DNA of 64,000 nucleotides from Clostridiales bacterium. Lineage in GTDB: Bacteria > Bacillota > Clostridia > Christensenellales > Aristaeellaceae. The notes below the pieces were generated by a model. It did not search any database. It worked only from the letters and a program-made list of their open reading frames with translations, and was not told the DNA's origin. Location: positions 1 through 64,000 of the forward strand of contig SFJH01000008.1 in NCBI GenBank assembly GCA_004555155.1, given 5' to 3'. Positions 24,721-33,371 of this stretch are shown here, in pieces. Numbering within the stretch: the stretch's first letter is position 1; the number at the start of each line of letters is the position of its first letter. The position numbers and the translations under genes were made by a program.

Positions 24721-25578
24721 TCACGCTCCAAATCCGTATTTCCTGCGAAGCACTTCCAGACATGCCCGGCTGGCCGCCTCTCCGCCCAGGGAAAAGCCGC
24801 TGCCCTGCGGGCGGGTCATCAGCGCCTCGTCCATGCGCTGCCGAATCCTCCAGTGCGTTTCAAGCACCGCATAGCCGTCGTATCCATCCCGGCGCAGCGC
24901 GCCGAAGACTGCAGCGAAATCCACCTGGCCCTCGCCGATGCAGGCCGGATCGTATCCGTCCGCCGTGCGGATCATGTCCTTCACATGCACATGTGCCAGC
25001 CATGGCCGGAGGGCCTCGTAGCCCTGCGCGTGAGGCGGCGGCGCATCGGGATCACAGATCTCATTGCCGGGATCATACAGCGCCCGAAGCCGGGGATGGT
25101 TCACGCCCTTCAGGAATGCCGCCAGCTTCGCCATATTGCCCGCATTGACGGAGGGCTCGGATTCCAGCACCATCGTCATGTCCTCTTCCTCGAGGAGCTT
25201 CAGCACGGGCGCGAACCGGTCGGCAATCTGCGCCTCTGACAGGCCGTCGTCTCGCCAGAAGTTGAACCCCCGGATCAGCCTCGCTCCCAGAATGTGCGCG
25301 CCGCCAATGGCTCTGCGCAGTCCTTCCATATGTCCGGCCACCGCGCGCTCGTCGGAACAGCTGCATTTGAAGAAGGGACTGCCCACACAGCAAATCTCCA
25401 GACCTGCGCCACACGCCTGCTCATGGATGGCGCGATAGTCCGCCTCGCCCATTTGAAACGGGTTTTTCTCGCCGACCGACCGGATTTCCAACGCATCGAG
25501 ATGATAGTCCTTCGCCACCCGAATGGCGTCATCCAGATTCTGGGAGACTTCGTCGGTTATGATGCCGGTTTTGAACAT
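24721..25578 (-). CDS. Sugar phosphate isomerase/epimerase-like TIM-barrel protein
   Basis: 285 residues, xylose-isomerase-like/AP-endonuclease-2 superfamily. Expected metal ligands are seen: Glu in LDALEIRS, Glu in TMVLESEP, Asp/Asn in ALYDPGNE, His in HVHVKDM and Glu in YAVLETHW. Members isomerise, epimerise or dehydrate keto-sugars, and some work with Gfo/Idh/MocA enzymes in oxidative glycoside cleavage. GGAGGAG 6 bases before ATG 25578 fixes the start. It lies between two oxidoreductases of that family. Confidence 0.85.
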   Translation of the reverse strand: MFKTGIITDEVSQNLDDAIRVAKDYHLDALEIRSVGEKNPFQMGEADYRAIHEQACGAGLEICCVGSPFFKCSCSDERAVAGHMEGLRRAIGGAHILGARLIRGFNFWRDDGLSEAQIADRFAPVLKLLEEEDMTMVLESEPSVNAGNMAKLAAFLKGVNHPRLRALYDPGNEICDPDAPPPHAQGYEALRPWLAHVHVKDMIRTADGYDPACIGEGQVDFAAVFGALRRDGYDGYAVLETHWRIRQRMDEALMTRPQGSGFSLGGEAASRACLEVLRRKYGFGA

Positions 25579-25591
25579 ATCCGCTCCTCCG

Positions 25592-26542
25592 TCAGCCTTC
25601 CGGCTCGTTGAGATAGATCGGCGCCGCAGCCGCGCCGTAGCCGCGCTCGAATGCATCGCCGTCAAAGCCGGGGTCGTCCTCGGGGATTTCATCGATGCGT
25701 ACGGGTTCGCCGCCCTTTTCCCGGGACAGTCGGCCTGCGAGCATGATCTTGATGGAATCCAAGATGTCCGAGACGGGACTCAATGCGCGCTTGCCGGTCT
25801 CGAGCTGGTCGCAAACGCGATCCAGCATGGCCTTGTAGACCTTTCCCGCATCCACATTGATATTATACACGCCCTTTGTCGTGGTTACAAGGAAGTTGCA
25901 GGGCAGCCAGACGCCCGTGACGGTGAGGTAGGTGGCCGTCTCGCCGCCTTCAAACTGCACCGTATAGCTCTCGGCCCTTCGGCCGTCCACCTCGCCAGCA
26001 CCGTCAAAGCGCACGCTGACGGGCTTCTGCACCATTGCGCCTATGGATTCCACCACGTGAATGCCATAGTTGAATTCATCCACGCCGCAGGTGCCCATGA
26101 TATTGAGCACCCGTCCGCGTTCCTCCTCGGGAATGGCGAGAAAGTCTGCAATTTCATTCGCGTAGCGCAGCGAGGAGCTTCCCAGAACCTTCAGGCCCCG
26201 GGACATCAGCGCCTCCAGCCTGCGGATGTCCTTCATGCAGCCCACCATGGGCTTGTCGATGAACACCGGCTTGCCCAGCTTCAGGAAGGGCTCCGCATAA
26301 TCGAGATGCCTGTCCCAGTTGCAGCCCTGTATGAAGCCCACGTCCACCTTTTCCGCCAGCTCCTCCACGGTGGCGCAGCGGCACTCCAGTCCGCGCTTGC
26401 GGATAAAGGCGTCCACCTCCTCGTCCGAGCGAAAGCCATCGTTGTACACCGCTACATAGCGGGCGCGGTTCCCCTGCATCAGAATCTGGGAAAACGCCAG
26501 CGGATGAGAGACGTCGATGTTGATCACGCCGATACGAATCAT
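25592..26542 (-). CDS. Gfo/Idh/MocA-like protein with atypical nucleotide motif (second of cluster)
   Basis: 316 residues. The fold is recognisable (VFIDKPMVG as a DKP variant of the EKP motif, GVDEFNYGIHVVESIG as the substrate-domain signature). The N-terminal GxGxxG is absent: the sequence is IGVINIDVSHPLAF. This variant may bind cofactor differently or be a non-redox partner. AGGAAGGA precedes ATG 26542. Spacing to both neighbours is 13-16 bases, so it is clearly within the operon. Confidence 0.8.
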   Translation of the reverse strand: MIRIGVINIDVSHPLAFSQILMQGNRARYVAVYNDGFRSDEEVDAFIRKRGLECRCATVEELAEKVDVGFIQGCNWDRHLDYAEPFLKLGKPVFIDKPMVGCMKDIRRLEALMSRGLKVLGSSSLRYANEIADFLAIPEEERGRVLNIMGTCGVDEFNYGIHVVESIGAMVQKPVSVRFDGAGEVDGRRAESYTVQFEGGETATYLTVTGVWLPCNFLVTTTKGVYNINVDAGKVYKAMLDRVCDQLETGKRALSPVSDILDSIKIMLAGRLSREKGGEPVRIDEIPEDDPGFDGDAFERGYGAAAAPIYLNEPEG

Positions 26543-26558
26543 AATTTCCTTCCTCTCT

Positions 26559-27860
26559 TCAAACCGGTTCTCCGCAGGCCACGGCCAGATAATGCGCGCT
26601 GTCCATCAGCACGCCGCCGGAGCGCCGGTAAAAATCATTGTCCAGGAAAAACTGCCCGTTCCGGGCGTCCACCCAGGGGCCCTCCGGAATGGGATGATAG
26701 CTGCGCAGCCGCGCCCAGTCCGGATAATTCTGCGGGCCGTTGGACTCCAGCGCTCCCACCTTCAGTCCGGGAATCGCGGGCAGCCGCGCGGCGACATTCT
26801 TGTTCCAGTCCACCATCAGCGGATTGACGGTGAGATCCGCACAGAAGCAGGGCACGCCTGCCTCGTGCGCACACTTCGCCACCTCCAGACTCACGGACAG
26901 GGTCTTTGCAATGGGCTTCAGCGCCATCGCGCCATATCCCAGCTCGATGAGCGACCGGGCGTCCCCGACGCCATGAGCGCTCTCATCCGCTGCGATGCGC
27001 ACGGGAATGCCGCGCACATCGACGCCGCTGTTTTCCGGGAACGGCTCCTCCAGCAGAACGGTCTGCTCCAGCGCGCCGATGCGATCCAGATGATCCACCA
27101 AGCGCATCAGCCGGTCGCGGGAATCATATCGTCCATTGGCGTCGAAGTAGTAGGCCAGCCGCCCATTGTCGGTGAAGGGCGTCCGACCGTCCTTCAGCGC
27201 CGCATGGAGCTGTGAAACCCGCTGCATGTCCCATTGGAGCATCTTCTCCCGGTCCCCGTCCCCGTCCGGATCGCTGCCCAGCTTGATCTTCAGCAGGAAG
27301 TTCCCCTGCTGCGCCAGGCCGGACGCAGCATCGATATCCACATTGTAGGAGATCAGCGGGATACAGGCGAGCTGTCTGTGACGTGCGGACAGCGCCGGCC
27401 GGCAGGACTCGGGAATCAGCCCGTCGAAATCCGCGATTCCGTCGGCATGGGCATAGAGCTGCCATGCCGCCAGGTCCAGAGGCACCAGCGCGTTGAGCAC
27501 GAAGGTAGGGCGAATCTCCTTCAGCCCGGTGATTTGGGCCGCATAGCGGCACAGAGGCTCCAGCAGGCTGTGCACCATCTGAATGGGATCGGAGAACGAC
27601 TGCCCCCGAACCATCTCCACAGCGCGGCGGGTAATGCTGAACATCGCTTCGTTGCCGCCCTGCTGGCCGAGCGCCTCCATGACCGCCGCATCCGACCATA
27701 CGATGCTCTGAACGCCCGGTGCGCAGCCCACATTGCCGTCGCCGTCCTGCAGAACGACGGCGCTCTGCCAGAGCACGTCTATGTGCTTCCCCTTGAATCC
27801 GAAGGGCGCGCTCAGCGGCTCGGCCTCAAACCCGCATCGCGCCCCGGCGATTTTCAGCAT
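26559..27860 (-). CDS. Enolase-superfamily (mandelate racemase-like) enzyme
   Basis: 433 residues. The (beta/alpha)7-beta barrel carries catalytic candidates LLKIKLG (Lys), YYFDANGRY (metal Asp), VLLEEPFP (metal Glu), IAADESAHG (third ligand) and ALKPIAKTLS (Lys on the opposite face). Enolase-superfamily members abstract a proton alpha to a carboxylate: dehydration of aldonic acids, racemisation or epimerisation, including of N-acyl amino acids. ATG 27860 is preferred over ATG 27866 because GGAGGA ends just upstream of the latter. The presence of this enzyme implies a carboxylate intermediate in the pathway. Confidence 0.85.
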   Translation of the reverse strand: MLKIAGARCGFEAEPLSAPFGFKGKHIDVLWQSAVVLQDGDGNVGCAPGVQSIVWSDAAVMEALGQQGGNEAMFSITRRAVEMVRGQSFSDPIQMVHSLLEPLCRYAAQITGLKEIRPTFVLNALVPLDLAAWQLYAHADGIADFDGLIPESCRPALSARHRQLACIPLISYNVDIDAASGLAQQGNFLLKIKLGSDPDGDGDREKMLQWDMQRVSQLHAALKDGRTPFTDNGRLAYYFDANGRYDSRDRLMRLVDHLDRIGALEQTVLLEEPFPENSGVDVRGIPVRIAADESAHGVGDARSLIELGYGAMALKPIAKTLSVSLEVAKCAHEAGVPCFCADLTVNPLMVDWNKNVAARLPAIPGLKVGALESNGPQNYPDWARLRSYHPIPEGPWVDARNGQFFLDNDFYRRSGGVLMDSAHYLAVACGEPV

Positions 27861-27862
27861 GC

Positions 27863-28804
27863 TCATTCCTCCATCCCCAGCGCTTCATGGCGATGGCGCA
27901 GCGCACGCGCCATGTAGTCGTCCAACAGCTCAATGCCGAATTCCTTCACCATTTCCGCCGCCGGAACATCGCATTCGCTGGTGATCAGCACGGAACCCAG
28001 CAGGCCCGGATCGTGCACCTGTACGCCCCGGCGATATTTCCTTCGAAGGGCGTCCAGCCTGTCCCAGTTGTAGTCGAGATGCACCACGGCATAGTCGAGA
28101 TTGATCGTGTGCGCCACATAGGGATAGTAATTGGTGGACCGGGCCACGACCTCCCCGACCGGACTGATGACCGAGCAGGGAAGATTGCACACCGCGCCCA
28201 CAAACCAGCTCCGGCAGGCATAGGCCCACTGCTGCTGCACAAAGCCCCCGTGATACATGGAGCAGAACACCAGCAGCTCCGGCCGGGACCGCTCGTACTT
28301 CATCCGCAGCTCGTCGAAGTTCAGGTCAAAGCAGGTCACCCCGGCGACGGTTCCGAAATCCATGTTCACCACCGGCGCATCCTCGCCGAATACGATGCCG
28401 TGCTCCGTGTTCTCCTCGCGAACCAGGTGGTTTTTGTCGTAATGGCCGCGGATCTCGCCATCCCGGCCGATAAAGCTGGTGCGATTGCGCAGCCGGCCGT
28501 CCTCTGCGGGATGCTCGGAGGAATAGGCAATATTCACGCCCTCTCGCCGGGCAACGGACTGCATGTGCTCGAGCACCGTCAGGCCCCGTTCGAAATAGTA
28601 CGCCTTCTTCTCCCCGCTCGTCAGATTTGCCGGCCGGTCGCAGGCCTCGTGAAGCACGATCAGATCCGGCTCCTCCGGCAGCAGCTTATCGATCCATTCG
28701 TCCCAGTGCGCAATGGCTCTGCGCGCAATCTGATCCCATGCCAGACCCTTTTCCACGATGAACGGCGCAGGGCCAAGGGCGCCGATGCGAACATTTCTCG
28801 CCAT
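27863..28804 (-). CDS. Nitrilase-superfamily carbon-nitrogen hydrolase
   Basis: 313 residues. The full Glu-Lys-Cys triad is present: Glu53 (IVLHEACDRP), Lys124 (GHYDKNHLV) and Cys158 (GVTCFDLNFDELR). The family hydrolyses amides, carbamoyl groups or nitriles, releasing ammonia or an amine. GGAGGAAG precedes ATG 28804. It overlaps the enolase-superfamily ORF region by ATGA. Next to an enolase-superfamily enzyme, it may open an N-acyl, carbamoyl or lactam group to give a carboxylate. Confidence 0.88.
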   Translation of the reverse strand: MARNVRIGALGPAPFIVEKGLAWDQIARRAIAHWDEWIDKLLPEEPDLIVLHEACDRPANLTSGEKKAYYFERGLTVLEHMQSVARREGVNIAYSSEHPAEDGRLRNRTSFIGRDGEIRGHYDKNHLVREENTEHGIVFGEDAPVVNMDFGTVAGVTCFDLNFDELRMKYERSRPELLVFCSMYHGGFVQQQWAYACRSWFVGAVCNLPCSVISPVGEVVARSTNYYPYVAHTINLDYAVVHLDYNWDRLDALRRKYRRGVQVHDPGLLGSVLITSECDVPAAEMVKEFGIELLDDYMARALRHRHEALGMEE

Positions 28805-28937
28805 AATTCTTCCTCCGTGCCCGCTGCCGCGGGCGTTCCGGGACGCGCGCCGGTTCGCAGCCGCGCCGCTTCAATCCAGAGCGCGGCGCTTCGCCGTCGA
28901 ATCGGCGCGCAGTTTCCTGTCCGGGCGCAGCGCTCCT

Positions 28938-29966
28938 TCAGATGGTCTCGCGCATCAGCCGCTCCGCGAGCTTCATGGATTCCGCTGCGTCGGCAATGGT
29001 GCACAGGGGCTCGGTCCGGTTGAGCACGGCGTGGATGAAATCCGCGTCCTCCTGCTTGTATCCATAGTAGGCGTGATACTCGCTGGAACCGGCCAGCGCC
29101 TTGCCGTCGATCTCCTCGCGCTTGACTCCACCCACGCCGCCGGAGGCCATGGAGTACATCGAGCCGCCCTCGTTGTAGAGAATCGTCGCGGAAGCATCCG
29201 CCTCGCCGAACCCCAGGTTGATAAACGCGCTGGCGCCGGGGCCATGAATCTCAAAGGTATGCACCCGCGCCCCGGTCTGATAGTTGGATCGAAGCGTGCC
29301 GAGCACGCCGTTTTCAAACCGCATGATGCTGGCCCAGGCGTTATCCTTGGAGCATCCGGAGAACCGGCCGATGGCTGTGGCGCAGTCCTTCACCTCCGAG
29401 CCCGCCATGTATCGAACCAGATCCAGCGCATGGATGCCGTCGGTTGCAAAGGCGGAAGCGTAGTCCCACTCGTGGCCCAGATCGGTGTTCTTCATGAAGA
29501 CGCCGTCCACCTGCGTGATGGTCGTGATTTCGCGCATGTGCCTGAGCACCTTCTGCACCACGGGCGCGTGACGACGGTTCATGGCCACCGCGCACATCAC
29601 GCCCTGCTCCGCCGAAATGCGGGCCAGGGAATCGGCCTGATGGAAGGAGATGCCCGCAGGCTTCTCCATCAGAACGGGAATGCCGGCCATCATGACGTCC
29701 TTGGCGGCGCGGAACAGGCGATCGGGCTCAACCAGTACCAGCACGCCGTCCAGCTGTTCCTTCTCCAGCATCTCGTACATATTCCAATAGACATGCGTCT
29801 CAGCGCCGCCGAATTTCTTCGCGGCAGCTTCCGCCTTTTCCATTCGAAGATCGCAAATGGCCGCTAGCTCGGCCTCCTCCAGTTCCTTCAGGCTGGGCAG
29901 ATGAACGCCGTTGGCAATGCCGCCCGCTCCGATCACGCCGATGCGCGCTTGTTTCCGATTCTTCAC
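28938..29966 (-). CDS. Gfo/Idh/MocA-family oxidoreductase (first of cluster)
   Basis: 342 residues. Rossmann motif IGVIGAGGIANGVHLP, EKP motif VLMEKPAG, substrate-domain signature YASAFATDGIHALDLVRYMAG. The start is GTG 29966 with GGGAGC upstream. Follows the solute-binding protein gene across a GC-rich hairpin and precedes the nitrilase gene by 133 bases of GC-rich, hairpin-prone sequence. Cofactor preference and substrate cannot be read from the sequence. Confidence 0.88.
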   Translation of the reverse strand: MKNRKQARIGVIGAGGIANGVHLPSLKELEEAELAAICDLRMEKAEAAAKKFGGAETHVYWNMYEMLEKEQLDGVLVLVEPDRLFRAAKDVMMAGIPVLMEKPAGISFHQADSLARISAEQGVMCAVAMNRRHAPVVQKVLRHMREITTITQVDGVFMKNTDLGHEWDYASAFATDGIHALDLVRYMAGSEVKDCATAIGRFSGCSKDNAWASIMRFENGVLGTLRSNYQTGARVHTFEIHGPGASAFINLGFGEADASATILYNEGGSMYSMASGGVGGVKREEIDGKALAGSSEYHAYYGYKQEDADFIHAVLNRTEPLCTIADAAESMKLAERLMRETI

Positions 29967-30002
29967 GATGAACAGGCTCCCTTCTATTCTCCCTTGTCCT
30001 GG

Positions 30003-30032
30003 AAAAGGCGGGGCCGAGCAACCGACCCCGCC
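30003..30032 (-). terminator. Attenuating hairpin after the solute-binding protein gene
   Basis: A 7-bp all-GC stem (GGCGGGG / CCCCGCC) is followed by TTTT on the minus strand, 16 bases past the stop. It lies between transport and catabolic genes and may let the binding protein mRNA accumulate above the distal genes. Confidence 0.6.
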
Positions 30033-30047
30033 CTTGATCCGTTTGAA

Positions 30048-31310
30048 TTAGTTGTTGGTCAGTGCCTCCACGGTGTCGACCAGGCCCTCCATCGCCGTTT
30101 TGATGGTGGCAATGCCGGTATCAATATCCACAGCGCCGGAAACCATGGACTGGAAGTTGGCCGTCCAGGCGTTGCTGAGGGTACGGGAAACGGCGTGGTT
30201 CGGATCGCCCTTGACGGCGCCCAGGGAGTTCAGAATGATGTCATAGGCCTTGCCCTCCTTGCCGGTGGTTGCGCCGGTCTTGGGGGAGATGTAGCCGCCG
30301 AAGTCATTGAACGCAGCGTTGCGATCATTCTGCACAAAGAACTCGCACCACTTGGCAGCGGCTTCCACATTCTTGCAGTTGTTGGAGACGCCCACAGCCG
30401 CCACGGTGGAAATGCCGTACTGTCCGCCGTCGCCCTTCAGGATGGGGCCGGGCGCCCAGTTGAAGTCCAGCGTGGGCGCGATGCGGGTGTAGAAGCCCGC
30501 GCCGGCAGAGGAGATGCAGCTGGCGGCCTGGCCGGAGATGAACGTGGCGTCCTGATCCGCCACGGACAGGGAATCGACGGGCGAATATCCGTTCTGATAC
30601 CAGGAAACCATGCGCTCAATGCACTTGCGGCCGGCTTCGTTGTCGATCACAACCTCGCCGTCGTCGGTCACCACGTCGCAGCCCTCAGAGAAGAACATGG
30701 AGTACGCGCCGCTGGAAATCAGGCCCAGGGAGTAGTTGAAGTACACGCCGGTGATGCCCTTTTCCTTCAGGGCTGCCAGCATCGCATCGTACTCATCCCA
30801 GGTCGTGGGCAGCGTTTCCTCGGTCATGCCGATCTCGGCCAGCAGATCCAGATTGTAGCAGGGCGTGCCGAGGTCGATCAGGCAGGGCAGGCCGTACACC
30901 TCGCCGTTCAGAATGACGGAGCCCTCCAGCAGGCTCTGCTCATACTCGCCCAGCGTCTCCTCGGAAACGTAGTCGGTGATGGGCGCCAGGATGCCGTACG
31001 CCTGGAAAAGCTTCAGGATATCGGAATTCAGATACATGACGTCCGGGCCGGCATTGGCGGCGATGGCCGTCAGCATCTTGGTCTCGCGGTTGCTCCAGGG
31101 AATGATCTCGACGGTCACGGTGATTCCGGGGTTCTCCGCCTCGAATTCCGCGATCATGGTATCGTACATCTCGCGCTCCTGGGCGGCGTTTTCGTCGGTG
31201 CTGAAGGGGAAGGTCCACATCGTCAGTTCGGTGGTTTCCTCCGCGAGGGCGAAGGGAACCAGGCTCAGCAGCATAAGCGCTGCAAGCAGCAGGGTCAGGA
31301 ATTTCTTCAT
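30048..31310 (-). CDS. Extracellular sugar-binding protein of ABC importer
   Basis: 420 residues, family 1 solute-binding protein for carbohydrates. Signal peptide MKKFLTLLLAALMLLSLVP with predicted cleavage after ALA; there is no lipobox cysteine, which is unusual for a Gram-positive binding protein. Mature part has LTMWTFPFSTDENAA, ANAGPDVMYLNSD and the C-lobe AAAKWCEFFVQNDRNAAFN. GGAGATC 7 bases before ATG 31310 sets the start. It pairs with the two permeases upstream. The ATPase is not in the operon, so a shared MsmK-type ATPase is likely. Confidence 0.92.
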   Translation of the reverse strand: MKKFLTLLLAALMLLSLVPFALAEETTELTMWTFPFSTDENAAQEREMYDTMIAEFEAENPGITVTVEIIPWSNRETKMLTAIAANAGPDVMYLNSDILKLFQAYGILAPITDYVSEETLGEYEQSLLEGSVILNGEVYGLPCLIDLGTPCYNLDLLAEIGMTEETLPTTWDEYDAMLAALKEKGITGVYFNYSLGLISSGAYSMFFSEGCDVVTDDGEVVIDNEAGRKCIERMVSWYQNGYSPVDSLSVADQDATFISGQAASCISSAGAGFYTRIAPTLDFNWAPGPILKGDGGQYGISTVAAVGVSNNCKNVEAAAKWCEFFVQNDRNAAFNDFGGYISPKTGATTGKEGKAYDIILNSLGAVKGDPNHAVSRTLSNAWTANFQSMVSGAVDIDTGIATIKTAMEGLVDTVEALTNN

Positions 31311-31382
31311 GGGGTGATCTCCTTTCATTTTGTTCTGTTTCATAAAACCCGGCAATGCCGGATCTGAACCGGAGGAAGCGGT

Positions 31383-32210
31383 CTAACCCTTCACGCTGCC
31401 AGTGACGATGCCTTCGATGAAATATCGCTGCAGGAAGAGATAGACGATGAAAATGGGCAGAACGGTGATGACGCTGGCGGTCATCTGCATGTTGAAGGAA
31501 CCCGTTTTGGAGTTCAGCGTGGCCAGGCCCACGACCAGCGTGTACATGTCGCTGCTGGTGGTCATGACCAGCGGCCCCATAAAGCTGTTCCAGCTGTTCA
31601 TGAAGGTGAACAGGGCCACGGTGCTCAGCGCCGTCTTGCACAGCGGCATGACGATCTGCAGGAAGGTGCGCCATTCACCCGCGCCGTCGATCCTCGCCGC
31701 CTCCAGCAGCGCGTCCGGCAGCGACATGATGTAATTGCGCATCATGAACATGTAGACCACGGTCCACATGCCGGGAATCAGGAACACCCAGTAGGTGTTG
31801 ATCCAGCCCAGCCAGTTGTACACCAGATAGTTGGATACGATGGTCGCCTGCGAGGGAACCATGATGGCGACCATGAAATACCAGAAGACGACGTTCTTGC
31901 CCCGGAAGCGCTTCTTGGCAAAGATGTATCCCAGCAGCGGACAGATGAATACGGCGCACAGCGTGGGAATGACCGAGGTGATCATCGAATTCAGAATCCA
32001 GCGCAGCATGTCGTTGCCGATGGAGAGTACGTTTCCATAGGTTCGCATGGACCACACCTTCGGAATCCAGTTGGTCAGCGTAATGGCGTACTTCTGCTCG
32101 CCGTCAAAGGAGCCGAACACCATGATCAGAAAGGGAAGCAGAAACACCGCCGCCAGAAGGCTTGCCCCGATGTAGTACAGCGCCGCCGCCGCGTTTTTGC
32201 GCGCTTTCAT
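31383..32210 (-). CDS. Sugar ABC transporter permease, MalG/UgpE type
   Basis: 275 residues, six transmembrane helices. The ATPase-coupling EAA loop reads DALLEAARIDGAGEWRTFLQIVMPL. GGGAGGG 8 bases upstream of ATG 32210 sets the start. It forms the import channel with the upstream permease and follows it by 13 bases. Confidence 0.93.
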   Translation of the reverse strand: MKARKNAAAALYYIGASLLAAVFLLPFLIMVFGSFDGEQKYAITLTNWIPKVWSMRTYGNVLSIGNDMLRWILNSMITSVIPTLCAVFICPLLGYIFAKKRFRGKNVVFWYFMVAIMVPSQATIVSNYLVYNWLGWINTYWVFLIPGMWTVVYMFMMRNYIMSLPDALLEAARIDGAGEWRTFLQIVMPLCKTALSTVALFTFMNSWNSFMGPLVMTTSSDMYTLVVGLATLNSKTGSFNMQMTASVITVLPIFIVYLFLQRYFIEGIVTGSVKG

Positions 32211-32223
32211 GCGATTCCCTCCC

Positions 32224-33135
32224 TCACCTCGTATTGTCCTTGCTGGTCACGGCAAACTGGATGATGCTGATGATCAGAATCAGGAAGAACAGCACATAGG
32301 CGATCGTGCTGCCATATCCCATCTGCATCATCGTGAAGCTCGTGCGCCATGTGTGCATCACCAGCGTGTTGGCCGCGTTCATGGGGCCGCCCGTCTGGTT
32401 GAACATCATGTAGATGGAATCGTACACCTTCAGCGCGCCGCTGGTCATGATGATCAGCACATAGGCGAAGGTGGGCTTCAGCAGCGGCACCGTCACCCGG
32501 AAGAAGCTCTGCGCGCCGGTCGCGCCGTCCACCCTTGCAGCCTCGATCAGCTCGGTGGGAATCCCCTTCAGGCCCGCGTAGAAATAGACCATCGAGGTGC
32601 CCAGGCTCTGGAAGATGCCCAGCAGCGCCACCGTGAACAGCGCCAGATCCTGGCCGAAGAAGAACTGCGGCGGAATGCCGAAGAAGCCGATGAGCTGGTT
32701 GATGACGCCCGTATCCGTCGCGACGAACAGCCACTTCCATATGCTGGCCAGAACGATGCTGGACGTGATGACCGGGAAGAAATAGGTCGCCTTATAGAAG
32801 CCGACGAACCGCCGCCGCTGATTGATGATCAGCGCCAGCACCAGGCCCAGCACGACCACCGGGATGACCACATAGAGCGCATAGATGATCGTGACCTTCA
32901 GCGAATTCCATACCTCGGGATCGCTGAACAGCCGCCGCCAGTTCTCCAGCCCGATAAAGTGCTTCGCGCCCACCAGGCCCCAGTCCGTAAAGGTGAGCAC
33001 AAAGCTCATCGCCATCGGAAGCATGGTCGTTACGGTGTACTGAATCAGGATCGGTATCAGCACCACCCAGATGAAGCCCAGGCTGCGCCAGTGGTCGGAA
33101 CGGAAGCCGCGCTTCTTCTTTGTGGACGTTTGCAT
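32224..33135 (-). CDS. Sugar ABC transporter permease, MalF/UgpA type
   Basis: 303 residues, six transmembrane helices, EAA loop TELIEAARVDGATGAQSFFRVTVPLL. First gene of the carbohydrate island. AAAGGCGG lies upstream of ATG 33135. The 236-base gap to the divergent dehydrogenase gene carries the operon control region, including an imperfect LacI-type palindrome. Confidence 0.93.
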   Translation of the reverse strand: MQTSTKKKRGFRSDHWRSLGFIWVVLIPILIQYTVTTMLPMAMSFVLTFTDWGLVGAKHFIGLENWRRLFSDPEVWNSLKVTIIYALYVVIPVVVLGLVLALIINQRRRFVGFYKATYFFPVITSSIVLASIWKWLFVATDTGVINQLIGFFGIPPQFFFGQDLALFTVALLGIFQSLGTSMVYFYAGLKGIPTELIEAARVDGATGAQSFFRVTVPLLKPTFAYVLIIMTSGALKVYDSIYMMFNQTGGPMNAANTLVMHTWRTSFTMMQMGYGSTIAYVLFFLILIISIIQFAVTSKDNTR

Positions 33136-33157
33136 GTGCTCGCCGCCTTTCTGAAAT

Positions 33158-33171
33158 AGTAATCGTTTACT
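33158..33171. promoter_or_regulatory. LacI/CcpA-type operator in the sugar operon control region
   Basis: AGTAATCGTTTACT is an imperfect palindrome with central CG, the LacI-family half-site pattern; it also matches the core of the cre consensus except at the two end bases. It lies 23 bases before the first permease, downstream of AT-rich -10-like sequence (33184-33193). No convincing -35/-10 pair could be fixed. Confidence 0.6.
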
Positions 33172-33331
33172 GCATCTCTATATTTAATATACCACTCGCT
33201 TTGTAAAATGTATTTGCACAAAATTTATCCATTGTTGCATAATCTTCCGTTGCTTATTGAATGCGCGAAGAATGTGCAAAAAACCGCCTCCTTTCCGGAT
33301 AAGTTTCAAAGCCAAGCCCTGTGAAATCGAA

Positions 33332-33337
33332 TATAAT
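33332..33337 (+). promoter_or_regulatory. -10 box of the 2-hydroxyacid dehydrogenase gene
   Basis: Perfect TATAAT, 35 bases before the start codon. No -35 box at normal spacing was found, which suggests an activator-dependent promoter. Confidence 0.5.
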
Positions 33338-33371
33338 GGATACAATCAGAAAAAAGGAGGAGGAATCCGCC

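Noticed and set aside
28805..28937. GC-rich hairpin-prone gap between nitrilase and first oxidoreductase as a small RNA or repeat element
   Set aside because: Several short GC stems exist (for example GCGCCGC / GCGGCGC), but there is no promoter, T-run or second copy in the window.
33158..33171. True cre (CcpA) site
   Set aside because: The core matches, but both outer bases of the consensus differ, and a LacI-family gene in the same island is an equally good binder, so I call it only a LacI/CcpA-type operator.
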